From IMG/VR virus record IMGVR_UViG_3300023184_000045, positions 1-64,000 of that record: DNA of 64,000 nt; one strand, given 5' to 3'. The stretch comes from a virus. The notes under the pieces are model-generated. The model was given only the letters and a program-made list of their open reading frames with translations. It was not told where the DNA came from and searched no databases. Shown here piece by piece: positions 37,301-43,092 of this stretch; within the stretch, counting starts at the first letter, position 1, and every line of letters begins with the position of its first letter. Both the position numbers and the translations under genes were made by a program.

Positions 37301-37488
37301 CCTGCTACAGTTAATGCCCCTGTTGAATAGTCAGTGCTAGCTGTGGTATTTGCTACAAAAAATGTATTATCTGTGCCGTGAACTCCCTGTGCAACCCGCG
37401 ACCAGGCATTGTTTGTAGCAGAATAGATGTAGGTAATCCCATCTATCACTGTTACTGTATTGCCCGCTGGTGTTGTTGGAAATGTCAT
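28381..37488 (-). CDS. 3,035-aa giant modular tail-fibre protein
   Basis: Starts MTFPTTPAGNTVTVIDGITY. Nine copies of a fibre module with consensus TTGALVVAGGAGIAGNVYIG recur between residues ~45 and ~2,570, each linking to collagen-like hexads GYxGSx. Gly-rich domains lie at ~896-1136, ~1643-1850 and ~2056-2520; the third contains one LamG domain (~2120-2340, FTVECWSYLT) in its middle. Residues ~2716-2796 carry two VxxNGVxQ-type fibre modules. Residues ~2893-2993 form a cupredoxin-like domain that lacks the usual Cys and His. The Gly-X-Y hexads suggest a trimeric fibre. No S74 autoproteolytic chaperone is seen at the C-terminus, which ends IAMTIVFGG. ATG start with no strong Shine-Dalgarno sequence. 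A tail-fibre role is inferred from module content. Confidence 0.92.
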   Translation of the reverse strand: MTFPTTPAGNTVTVIDGITYIYSATNNAWSRVAQGVHGTDNTFFVANTTASTDYSTGALTVAGGAGITGNLYVGGNLVVTGNITTLNYEIITNTEYANTIVVTGNVYAESFITTGTYAAITGADLISTVDLTATGNVTITGNIYSDHYFYANGVPYYNTGATGPIGYTGSSGYAGSNGYVGSRGTPGTQGATGPTGATGFGATGASGYSGSNGYTGSAGYIGSRGATGAGASGATGATGPTGAQGVSVTLQGTKATIADLPAAPMDWNTFAGYGWIVTTGDGAAHLDGALWFWNVSTGQWNDIGKIVGPVGSSGATGVMGASGSTGAFGYTGSIGVGYTGSEGYVGSVGYAGSLGYTGSKGIDGTSITILGSVPSLTWLNGPDDTVVGNFGDGYIIAANGHLAVWSGTAFADVGNVTGPQGNQGATGPIGYTGSFGATGATGPVGASGITPESLTYTAQSISLTDGVYVSGGLTDIQTFNDGNYYTITDGTHAGPAWIVTVGFTGVVKFNRVALNINYTQNSGHIIYVQVYNNLTTVWDNIGSYTGLGGFYQFALEVIDSTNYVNSGAATIRLYHSNTGNVAHQTQIDYVAIEDSIQGGQGPKGASGALGYAGSKGYAGSAGYAGSVGYTGSKGNDGNFGGEAFSYTYSSDTTITDPTSGNVEFDSTTLSSATVMYINFYDKLGVSAYSFLQTIDDSTSSIKGHFTVVENGNNANYAMFAIIGNHTEEGAPVHNHFHVPISYLSGPGSFTNGTSLIVTFARTGDRGDLGYVGSVGYAGSVGYAGSAGYAGSVGYAGSSGYAGSIGVGYAGSAGYAGSSGYAGSAGYSGSIGNAGYTGSTGTFSGTTTQQIITSNTTPSTSAITGALQVAGGGGIAGNLFVGGVYTTPSGAPATIEYVVVAGGGSGGGYYWSGGGGAGGYRSSVVGEMSGGGASAESPAAVSASVTYTVTIGNGGTAVSGEEVTGFKGGNSSIIGGAVSIVSLGGGGGGPNSGGGNAGGGVSMSAGGANGGSGGGSAEPTVPAGSGTTGQGYAGGTGSTHYAGGGGGGAGAAALNTSLSNTPTDGGVGVQTNISGTPTYYAGGGAGSTGATVGGLGGGGNGSGASPGRNGAANTGGGGGGNGSAGGSGIVIIRHPNTYATATTTNATVTTSGSYVIYTFLTSGTISFNASGTANATSTSTSTTSGALVVSGGAGIAGNLYIGGNLVIPTTQGIFWSNGTSFTSSGPIGYSGSAGYSGSVGYSGSTGYSGSVGGIGYTGSIGYAGSVGTFSGTTTQQIITSNTTASTSTTTGALVVAGGAGINGNVYIGSATAVTSGYISSISLTNATTGYNHPANYTFTTASPDFDFKIEFPGIGMYTGEIGIGYLNVDTSTYTAALDMASYTAYPSAGLARPLIHYAFTNVGNIAFRFRVRKTGSTLTFNYLYTNDSVVYTETVSLSGSVNYKINLYYHKDTYDATTTGTVLTDTAGQYYNTLSYSAIPSTSANTGALVVTGGVGVSGDLYIGGNLVVTGNITTLNYETITNTEYANSIVASGNITTTGSLITSGGIFWANGASFTSSGPAGYTGSAGLGYAGSIGYSGSIGYAGSAGTFSGTTTQQIITSNTTPSTSTTTGALIVAGGAGIGRGLRVGYSPDLGNAPSAFDYLVIAGGGGGGGTGNDGNGGGGGAGGFVMGTSSVSPGYTLTISVGAGGAVATNGIDSTLQLSGSSTITALGGGGGQQYGIGNSGGSGAGTSRVADRGGYGLQPASASGGYGNDGGASSSGYYVTGGGGAGAAGSGYPGAGGAGKEWPAGSGTYYAGGGASYYAMGGTGGGGNGSLQVGNNTGQNGVANTGGGGSVGTNNGAEGRGGSGVVIIRYADTYDAASATTGTVTYTTTGGYRIYKFTGAGTITLGTTPPDLSLSTSTTSGALVVSGGAGIAGNVYVGGRLITTDGIFWANGTPFSSGGSGNGYNGSVGYTGSIGVGYTGSIGVGYAGSIGYAGSIGYAGSIGIGYTGSAGTGGGSSSFDGNNQIVISNTTVATTSLTGALQVRGGAGIKGNLYVGGLMTYTGLAPSTIEYLVVAGGSGGGTQAGGGGGGYLAASGYSVSTDANVAVIVGAGGIGATAAYTAGGSGSTSYISDRLNYSGSFNGTSQYLTIASASPLQFGTGDFTVECWSYLTARTSSYPVIFSNYNSFTSGALSLIAGHASGTITAYQVAMNGTFPVIQGGTIVYNTWVHLALVRYSGTLSLYVNGTIVGTPYNASGINLNGVGSNWYIGDTGDVLASGYVTGNINNFRVVKGVAVYTGAFTPPSSKLSTTQSSGANISAITGTQTSLLTLQDATIVDNSTNAFTIVNNGAISTYNATSPFGINAIGGGGGGGYYQNMNGLSGGSGGGAGSTYSTGLAVGTPGAGTSGQGYAGGSSDGAVGAAGGGGGAGGPGGNQSGTTGGNGGIGAANSITGTSYYWAGGGGGSGATPGAGGAGGGQGGATGGAAGAMGSGYNAATISGGGQNTGGGGGGQYPWAPYVGYVDNGGSGIVVIRYPDSFDAATGTTGSPIVTVAGGYRTYIWTTSGSISWTGLASGTILPTDSTSSTTGALVVGGGAGVAGNVYIGGRLVTTGGVFWANGSPYSSGGGGGGAGAGAYYFSDTAPTSPAAGDRWFDTTIGVLLTYTDDGSSTQWVEAASIGFIGPLGYSGSIGYSGSIGYVGSVSTAPGYTGSIGAGYTGSVGQLSYTGIVDTFTGDGSTLAFTLSVTPRNINNTTINLNGVIQLKSSYSLLGSVITFSEAPPLAAQIEITTQVFGPAYTPFLTRLYTTTGGNTFTVSNGITNDSALVMANGVVQRPTVDYSITGTTLTMVGTISSGVIIQIRELPGAIQGDTGYTGSTGSLGYTGSTGTGYTGSASTAIGYTGSQGIAGGVNYTVTSPTTSAFVINGVNNPTITLARGYTYYFNVGSEGFIIKTVGTTGASNYYSSGITNNGGSNATVTFTVPYDAPATLYYVSYTYGSMVGVFQIFDLGQTGYSGSIGYAGSVGAGYTGSSGGISAGKSIAMTIVFGG
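34965..35195 (-). repeat. densest GYxGSx collagen-like hexad tract
   Basis: Within the 3,035-aa gene, about twelve consecutive hexads of the form GYAGSx (Gly every third residue) encode a short collagen-like shaft. Plus-strand units are near-repeats such as GATCCTGCATAGCC. Similar shorter tracts lie near 28440, 28850, 29390, 31510-31640, 32730, 33690-33810, 35590, 36420 and 36830. Confidence 0.85.
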
Positions 37489-37510
37489 ATTAGTATTTAC
37501 CCATTAATAA

Positions 37511-38062
37511 TCATGCGTTGCCTGCTGGAACTGCGCCTGCTGGCAAAGAATATACAAAAGGGCCGGTGCCCCAATTTATACTGCCAGACCCTGTACTAGA
37601 ACTTGTTCCGTCGTAAACAGCAAAATATAGCTGCCCCGATCCAAAAATTACCTGCGGTGCTGCTCCATCAAATGATACAGTTTGCGCATCTAAATCAACC
37701 AAAATCCTATAGGTAGTCCCGGTAATCATTGGTGCTAAAGATCTGCCCTGGCCGCCATTGCCGTTATAGCCTGATCCATCATGATAATTTCCTGCCCTGG
37801 TAGGCACACGTTGAACTCCTATGTAGCATCCGTAGCCGTCACTGCCTGCTTGTATTGATGTGAATTCAAAGTATATTTTACCCAAAGTTTGACGTAAAGC
37901 ATAAAGAACTGATGCAAATTGTCCTGTTGTAGTAACTGTATTTCCTGTAACCGTAAAACTGCCGCCGCTCCAAGTTGGGTCGTAAGTTAAATCATTTGCA
38001 ATTGTCTGACTAATAATTTTAATACCACCTGACAATGTTATCCCAGTTACAGTTAGTGCCAT
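37511..38062 (-). CDS. SPRY-like domain virion protein
   Basis: 183 aa. After a short N-terminus (MALTVTGITLSGGIKIISQT), residues ~25-165 read as a SPRY/concanavalin-like fold: GKIYFEFTSIQ, YGCYIGVQRVP, GTTYRILVDLDAQTVSF and QLYFAVYDG occur in the order expected for SPRY strands (a GKxYFEF strand, a xxxIGV strand, a G(T)xxxVxxDxxxxxVxF strand). SPRY domains bind proteins or ligands; in phages they occur among fibre genes. ATG start, 22 bases upstream of the 3,035-aa gene's region and 13 bases after the 110-aa gene. A binding role on the virion is inferred. Confidence 0.78.
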   Translation of the reverse strand: MALTVTGITLSGGIKIISQTIANDLTYDPTWSGGSFTVTGNTVTTTGQFASVLYALRQTLGKIYFEFTSIQAGSDGYGCYIGVQRVPTRAGNYHDGSGYNGNGGQGRSLAPMITGTTYRILVDLDAQTVSFDGAAPQVIFGSGQLYFAVYDGTSSSTGSGSINWGTGPFVYSLPAGAVPAGNA

Positions 38063-38075
38063 TTACTCAATTCCG

Positions 38076-38408
38076 TTAAAGTGTAGGCGATGTGCTTAAA
38101 TATTTTACTGTGGGCCCAGTAAAATCTAGCCAGAATGAGTAAGCGCCATTACTAACAAATTCGTACATTCTATCATTAGTTGTATTGTACCAGAAATCCC
38201 CCACTGTTGCTCCAGTGGGGCTAGTATTGCCTACTCGGGTTGTTGACGAACTAAATGCTTTTCCATTGGCCCAGAACATACCCTTGGTAGTGATAACCGA
38301 AGAAGTAGTAGAAATATTACCAGTGGTGATTATGCTGCCAGAATTGGCGTCAATGGTTAAATTGCCTACCGTGAGGCCGTTTTTTGCTACAAAATTTTTA
38401 GTTGCCAC
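38076..38408 (-). CDS. MATKNF-family small fibre protein
   Basis: 110 aa. MATKNFVAKNGLTVGNLTID is a fibre N-terminus that I recognise from T4-like aquatic phages, usually at the start of long fibres; here it is followed by the short repeat ITTGNISTTSSVITTKGMFW and a tryptophan-turn module (VGDFWYNTTNDRMYEFV). It appears to be a shortened fibre or an adaptor that carries only the attachment end. GATAAATA 29 bases upstream is a likely late promoter. Confidence 0.83.
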   Translation of the reverse strand: MATKNFVAKNGLTVGNLTIDANSGSIITTGNISTTSSVITTKGMFWANGKAFSSSTTRVGNTSPTGATVGDFWYNTTNDRMYEFVSNGAYSFWLDFTGPTVKYLSTSPTL

Positions 38409-38436
38409 AGTTCATTTTCCCTATAGGCTTGTATGT

Positions 38437-38444
38437 TATTTATC
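38437..38444 (-). promoter_or_regulatory. T4-type late promoter core GATAAATA
   Basis: The minus strand reads GATAAATA in the 65-base gap upstream of the 110-aa gene, 29 bases before its ATG. The invariant ATAAATA is intact; only the first base differs from the T4 core. Confidence 0.5.
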
Positions 38445-38473
38445 TAGAATAACTCAAGCTATGGGTGGCACTA

Positions 38474-39331
38474 TTATCCCTTACGTATTACATACCCGGT
38501 TGCAGTACTAGACCCTAGTGTAGTGCGCTGATAGGTAATTGTAACACTGCTGCTGTCACCAATTGCGTACAGATCAATGTTACCATCAGTTACGTCTGAT
38601 GCGTAGTTAGCTACTTCATAGTCGTTGTCACTTAACAATACTGCATATTCAGTGAAAAATGTCATGATTCCGTTGTTAATGCAATCAATTGTGCTAAATT
38701 TATATCTATTATTGATGTTGTCAACTGCACTTAGTAACCATCTCACAGTAGTGGTGCCAGACAACGGAGTATGATCAGCAACCACCAATTCATCTGCAAT
38801 AGTAACATGCCCATTGTAGATGTTGCTGTCAACTACATAAGGACTACCATCGGCATTTGATATACTGTCAGAATACACTTTTCCAGCAGTGATATTATCA
38901 GTAGTAATATTGCCAGTGGTAATACCAAAAGTATTAATAATGTTGCCAGAATAAACATTACCAGTGGTAATGTTGCTAGTAGTAATACCAAAAGTATTAA
39001 TAATGTTGCCAGAATACACTTTTCCAGCATTGATATTGCCAGTGGTAATGTTGCTAGTAGTAATACTAAAAGTATTAATAACGTTGCCAGAATAAATATT
39101 GCCAGCAGTAACGCTGGTGTTGCTAACAATATTACCGGCAGTAACACTAACAGCACTAATGTTGCCGCTTGTGCCACCAGATCCACTGATTGCTTTAATA
39201 TTACCGTCGGTGTGTTTAATATAAAGTATGGCATCGGCTGTGTTAACAGCAATTTCGCCCACTTCGAGGTCTCCAGCCACTGGAACTTTTCCAGGAACCG
39301 CAGATCGTTTTAATTTAATTGTGCTTGCCAT
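38474..39331 (-). CDS. 285-aa fibre protein with ITTGN beta-repeats
   Basis: Residues 1-50 form a widespread phage fibre N-terminal module: IKLKRSAVPGKVP, GDLEVGEIAVNTAD and LYIKHTDG. Residues ~55-155 are Asn/Thr-rich short repeats (SGNIINTFGITTSNITTGN), typical of beta-helical or trimeric beta-prism shafts. Residues ~160-285 form a compact C-terminal domain (TTVRWLLSAVDN, VTITYQRTTLG, TGYVIRKG) also seen in cyanophage fibres. ATG start. A terminator-like hairpin and an AATAAATA lie upstream. Confidence 0.85.
   Translation of the reverse strand: MASTIKLKRSAVPGKVPVAGDLEVGEIAVNTADAILYIKHTDGNIKAISGSGGTSGNISAVSVTAGNIVSNTSVTAGNIYSGNVINTFSITTSNITTGNINAGKVYSGNIINTFGITTSNITTGNVYSGNIINTFGITTGNITTDNITAGKVYSDSISNADGSPYVVDSNIYNGHVTIADELVVADHTPLSGTTTVRWLLSAVDNINNRYKFSTIDCINNGIMTFFTEYAVLLSDNDYEVANYASDVTDGNIDLYAIGDSSSVTITYQRTTLGSSTATGYVIRKG
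38867..39085 (-). repeat. three-unit internal repeat, 26/21/26 residues
   Basis: Residues 83-155 of the 285-aa fibre protein are three units beginning N(V/I)INTF(S/G)ITTxNITT(G/D)N. Units 1 and 3 have 26 residues; unit 2 lacks the five-residue block before VYSG. On the plus strand the repeats share the string CCAAAAGTATTAATAATG in near-identical context, indicating recent duplication. Confidence 0.85.
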
Positions 39332-39370
39332 AATTTATGGACCATCCTAAGTGCTATATAGCCAATGCAT

Positions 39371-39401
39371 AAAATAAAACCAGGATTTTGAAGCCCTGGT
39401 T
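39371..39401 (-). terminator. Rho-independent terminator
   Basis: On the minus strand AACCAGG and CCTGGTT form a 7-bp stem (39395-39401 with 39378-39384) around a 10-base loop, followed by TTTATTTT. It lies in the largest gap of the window (105 bases), downstream of the 1,068-aa collagen-like fibre gene. It is the only convincing intrinsic terminator I see here. Confidence 0.75.
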
Positions 39402-39426
39402 ACCTGCATTATAAACTTCAATAAAG

Positions 39427-39434
39427 TATTTATT
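39427..39434 (-). promoter_or_regulatory. T4-type late promoter core AATAAATA
   Basis: The minus strand reads AATAAATA three bases after the stop of the 1,068-aa gene and about 96 bases upstream of the ATG at 39331. It is upstream of the terminator hairpin, so a transcript from it would meet the hairpin within about 50 bases. Confidence 0.4.
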
Positions 39435-39436
39435 CT

Positions 39437-42400
39437 CTAATAGAATCCGCCATCAATTGTTGCAGAAACATTGCCAACTGTTAGTGTTTTAGTAGTAGAA
39501 GCGTAAGTCATGTATTGATTGTCAGTTATAAACCCAGATGCGCCGGCAATTAGTACACGACCTTCAATTAAATGCGGATCCTTAAATTCATCTGCGGTAA
39601 CTGTACCAGTAAAATTACCAATGCCTTCCACTCTGATTGGCTTGCTAAATTCCCATGCATCGGTTGTATGAACGTAATTCATTGTTGCCGATCCATCGGT
39701 ACCTAAATTTAGAGTTATGCCGCCGCCACTGGATTGCTCGGCGTTTAGGGAGTCATTGCCTAATTCTATATTTAAATCTTTGATGCTAACTGTAGTTGCA
39801 TTTACTGTGGTTGTAGTACCTTGTACTGTTAAATTACCACCTATTAGCACATCACTTGTAGTTGTTATCGAATATGCACTAATATTGCCGTTGGCAACAA
39901 TGTCCTCCCCAACATAAACATTACCACCAATGCCAGCACCACCTACTACTTGTAAAGCACCAGACGTTGTACTAGTTGACGGATCTGTATTAGCTGTTAC
40001 TAGTTGCTCTGACCCCAAGAAAGTGCCAGCTGGTCCAACACTGCCTGTGTATCCAACACCTCGAGAACCGGCAAACCCAATTCCTGTAGGGCCAGTGGCG
40101 CCAGGTGGCCCTGACGCACCAATACTACCTGCATATCCTCTTAATCCAGTTGAGCCAGGAATTCCTTGTAATCCTTGTCCAGTTGCACCAGTTGGGCCGG
40201 TAGCGCCAGGTGTACCAGTAGGGCCAGTAGGGCCTACTGTTCCGGTATCTCCTTTAATACCGGCTGCACCCGAAAGATCAGTTGTGTAAACATAGCTGTT
40301 GCCAGTCCACAAGTATAGTCTAGAATCCTCTGCGTCATCAACGTTTCCAGTATCAATTATAGCAAATTGCCCAGGCACAATATCAATTGGGGTAGTATCT
40401 GCATCTAAATTAGATACTGAACTATAAGTTTTTGCAATTGAGAATCCTAATCCTGTTAAACCAGTGGCACCAGTTGGGCCGGTATCGCCAGTCTGGCCTG
40501 TTATACCCGTTGATCCCCTAGATCCTTGTGGTCCAGTTGCTCCTTGTAATCCAACTCCGGTTGCACCGCGTGGGCCAGTAAACCCAGTAGCACCAATTGG
40601 ACCAGTTGCGCCCCCTGGGTCTCCAGGAGAGCCGGTATTGCCTTGGCTGCCAGTGTAACCTATGCCGGTTGCACCAGTCGGTCCAGTTGCTCCTGTAGAC
40701 CCATAAAATCCAGTTGGACCAGTTGGACCAGTTGCTCCAGTTAAGCCAGTTGCTCCCAATATTCCTTGCAGTCCAGTTGCACCGGTTATACCCGAGATTC
40801 CAGTTGCACCTTGGGTACCATTTAACCCGTCGTTTCCTGAAATTCCAGTGGCGCCCCGGGGTCCAGCTACGCCAGTTGCTCCCTTTGGCCCAACTATACC
40901 AGTTGCTCCTTCCAATCCAGTGGCCCCATCTGGACCAATCGGCCCGGTTGCTCCAGGCGGGCCAGTGTCGCCAGTGACACCATCTGTTCCACTAATACCA
41001 GTTGCTCCAGTTAAGCCAGTTGACCCTATAATACCTTGTACACCGGTTGCGCCAACCGGGCCAATTTGGCCAGTGGCACCGGTGTTTCCAACTAATCCAG
41101 TAGCACCAATCAATCCTTGTGGCCCGATTACACCAGTTGCGCCTGGGATACCAGTAGCACCAAGCGGGCCAGCAACACCAGTTGCTCCTATACCAGTTGC
41201 CCCACGTGGACCAGTTAATCCTTGTGGCCCAGTTGCCCCGTCGGCGCCTGTTGCGCCTGCTACCCCTATAGCGCCAGTATCACCAATTGGACCAATTAGT
41301 CCTGTTGCACCAATTAGTCCAGTGTCTCCAGTGGCACCCTGGATACCAGTAGAACCTCTTGGCCCTGTTGCTCCTGGTGGGCCCGATGGGCCGACTAGTC
41401 CGGTTGCCCCTGGGATACCCGGGTCGCCGGTTAAGCCAGTTGCACCTAAAGAGCCAGTTGCACCTAAAGAGCCAGTTGCTCCAGTGGCTCCTATTCCTGT
41501 TGCACCGCGTAATCCTATTAATCCCTGTGGGCCAGTAGCACCGTCAACTCCGGTTGCTCCTGCCAATCCTTGTGGACCTGTTGCCCCTGTGATGCCAAGA
41601 GAACCAGTTGCACCGAGTAAACCAGTGGCACCTGTTTCGCCAGCACCGGTTGCCCCAATTGGTCCCGCTGGGCCTATTAGCCCGGTAGCACCGGCAACGC
41701 CGGTTGCACCTAAAATACCTTGTAGACCAGTGGCACCAGCCGGTCCAGTAATTCCAGTAGCACCACGAATACCAGTGGCACCAGTGGGACCCGGTGTACC
41801 AGCTGATCCTACTACTCCTGTTGCCCCCGGTGCACCGGTTGCGCCAATTGGTCCCATAACACCTGCGCCAGTTGCTCCATTTGCTCCAGTTGCACCTGTT
41901 AATCCTTGCAGTCCAGTTGCACCAATTTCTCCGTATAAAGTCCCATCTACGTGGCGTAATTGATCTGTATATATAGACCCTGCATATACATTGCCGCCAA
42001 TGCCTGCGCCTCCTGCAACAATCAGAGCACCTGTAATTGTACTAGTACTGTCTGTGCTATTGGATAATGTTAATGATCCAACATCAAATGTTCCTGCATT
42101 GCCTGTTATAACGCCACCTGCCGATGCTGTTCCATCAGAAATAAATTTCAAATGCCCAGTTGTATTGTCCCAGGCCAAAAATGCATATTTTTCTATTCCA
42201 TTGACTGATTTGTAATAATTAAACTCAATTCCGATATCTTTACCGTCGTCAACAGTTAGGGATGTACCATCAGTGTGTAAAATTATTAATGCATCATTTA
42301 TTGTTGTGTTTGTAGATTCAATAGTAGTCACATTGCCAGCTAATACTAGATTACCTGTTATTGTTAAATCCACAGTGGTTAGTGATGTTTGTACACCAAC

Positions 42401-42643
42401 TTGCGTAATATAAGGCTGCGATGCTGTTACTACTGTACCAGTTAATTGATCAGCAAATATATTATTTGCATATACATTGCCCGCAATGCCAACTCCCCCG
42501 GCTACTTTAACAGCACCAGTAGTGGTGCTGGTGCTTTCTGTAGTATTGGATACTCTGAATGTGGTTCCAAGTACCGTTGAAGTTACATTACTTGCTGTTC
42601 CAAGATTTTTTAATGGAGCAGGCTGTCGTAGATATCTAAACAT
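39437..42643 (-). CDS. 1,068-aa collagen-like tail fibre
   Basis: N-terminus [20 protein letters not shown], then three copies of the TTGAxxVxGGxGIxGNVY module (residues ~40, ~200 and ~890). Residues ~240-733 are almost continuous Gly-X-Y triplets dominated by GATGxx(GPx), a collagen-like shaft of roughly 160 triplets with a few breaks. Residues ~733-793 are a globular interruption ([20 protein letters not shown]), followed by more triplets to ~875. The C-terminal ~180 residues ([35 protein letters not shown]) resemble the tip of long fibres in T4-like phages. Collagen-like phage proteins form stable trimers. ATG start, 7 bases after the MAAPN gene. Strong candidate for a long fibre shaft. 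Confidence 0.9.
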   Translation of the reverse strand: MFRYLRQPAPLKNLGTASNVTSTVLGTTFRVSNTTESTSTTTGAVKVAGGVGIAGNVYANNIFADQLTGTVVTASQPYITQVGVQTSLTTVDLTITGNLVLAGNVTTIESTNTTINDALIILHTDGTSLTVDDGKDIGIEFNYYKSVNGIEKYAFLAWDNTTGHLKFISDGTASAGGVITGNAGTFDVGSLTLSNSTDSTSTITGALIVAGGAGIGGNVYAGSIYTDQLRHVDGTLYGEIGATGLQGLTGATGANGATGAGVMGPIGATGAPGATGVVGSAGTPGPTGATGIRGATGITGPAGATGLQGILGATGVAGATGLIGPAGPIGATGAGETGATGLLGATGSLGITGATGPQGLAGATGVDGATGPQGLIGLRGATGIGATGATGSLGATGSLGATGLTGDPGIPGATGLVGPSGPPGATGPRGSTGIQGATGDTGLIGATGLIGPIGDTGAIGVAGATGADGATGPQGLTGPRGATGIGATGVAGPLGATGIPGATGVIGPQGLIGATGLVGNTGATGQIGPVGATGVQGIIGSTGLTGATGISGTDGVTGDTGPPGATGPIGPDGATGLEGATGIVGPKGATGVAGPRGATGISGNDGLNGTQGATGISGITGATGLQGILGATGLTGATGPTGPTGFYGSTGATGPTGATGIGYTGSQGNTGSPGDPGGATGPIGATGFTGPRGATGVGLQGATGPQGSRGSTGITGQTGDTGPTGATGLTGLGFSIAKTYSSVSNLDADTTPIDIVPGQFAIIDTGNVDDAEDSRLYLWTGNSYVYTTDLSGAAGIKGDTGTVGPTGPTGTPGATGPTGATGQGLQGIPGSTGLRGYAGSIGASGPPGATGPTGIGFAGSRGVGYTGSVGPAGTFLGSEQLVTANTDPSTSTTSGALQVVGGAGIGGNVYVGEDIVANGNISAYSITTTSDVLIGGNLTVQGTTTTVNATTVSIKDLNIELGNDSLNAEQSSGGGITLNLGTDGSATMNYVHTTDAWEFSKPIRVEGIGNFTGTVTADEFKDPHLIEGRVLIAGASGFITDNQYMTYASTTKTLTVGNVSATIDGGFY
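40445..41925 (-). repeat. collagen-like Gly-X-Y coding tract
   Basis: About 1.5 kb coding for Gly-X-Y triplets, most often GAT, GLx, GPx and GIx, in the 1,068-aa fibre. At DNA level it is a diffuse 9-base periodicity (GGxGCxACx) rather than exact tandem copies. On the plus strand it creates a long false Pro-Val-Ala reading frame. Confidence 0.92.
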
Positions 42644-42650
42644 TTATGTT

Positions 42651-43007
42651 TTAACTCATTATTTCGTATGACATAACATACTGCAACACGCCAGCTGTTG
42701 TGGCAGAAACCCTTAACGAATCGCCTTCTTCAAGATATATGCTAGTATCTTTAGCAATAGCAACTAAAGAATCCCCCACTGGCACCGGAATAGCATTGCC
42801 AATTTTATAGCTTACCGAACTTCTGAATATATCAATGGTAACTTTGCTGTCAGACGCACTTAAATTAGTAACGTACATCACATTTATACGATATGATTGC
42901 GAACTATTAACCGAATTTGTTAATATCGCTGTGAGAGTATTAGGCACCCAATCGGCTTTGGTTTTACCAATAATAGATGTTGTAGTAATTAAATTAGGAG
43001 CTGCCAT
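42651..43007 (-). CDS. MAAPNL-family small virion protein (copy 1)
   Basis: 118 aa, N-terminus MAAPNLITTTSIIGKTKADW, paralogue of the 120-aa protein at 28014-28376. Shared features are the MAAPN(L/I) start, the IxGKT motif, a central strand set with V(K/E)VT(I/V) and the SIYLEEGDSL turn. As with its paralogue, close relatives sit among fibre genes of T4-like aquatic phages and have no assigned molecular function. It precedes the collagen-like fibre by 7 bases. CATAAATA lies 51 bases upstream of its ATG. Confidence 0.87.
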   Translation of the reverse strand: MAAPNLITTTSIIGKTKADWVPNTLTAILTNSVNSSQSYRINVMYVTNLSASDSKVTIDIFRSSVSYKIGNAIPVPVGDSLVAIAKDTSIYLEEGDSLRVSATTAGVLQYVMSYEIMS

Positions 43008-43057
43008 TTAAAATCCAATTCAGTAGCAAGGAATAACATAAATCTTGTTCGATTATG

Positions 43058-43065
43058 TATTTATG
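43058..43065 (-). promoter_or_regulatory. T4-type late promoter core CATAAATA
   Basis: The minus strand reads CATAAATA in the 85-base gap before the 118-aa MAAPN gene, 51 bases before its ATG. The invariant ATAAATA is intact. It would drive the MAAPN and collagen-fibre genes as one late transcript ending at the hairpin near 39390. Confidence 0.55.
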
Positions 43066-43092
43066 TCCGTTGCCAACTACGCTGATCAAGTT

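Noticed and set aside
40848-41963. 371-residue plus-strand reading frame rich in Pro-Val-Ala
   Set aside because: It is the antisense shadow of the collagen-like tract: Gly-Ala-Thr codons on the minus strand read as Pro, Val and Ala on the plus strand. It has no ribosome-binding site and no independent family.
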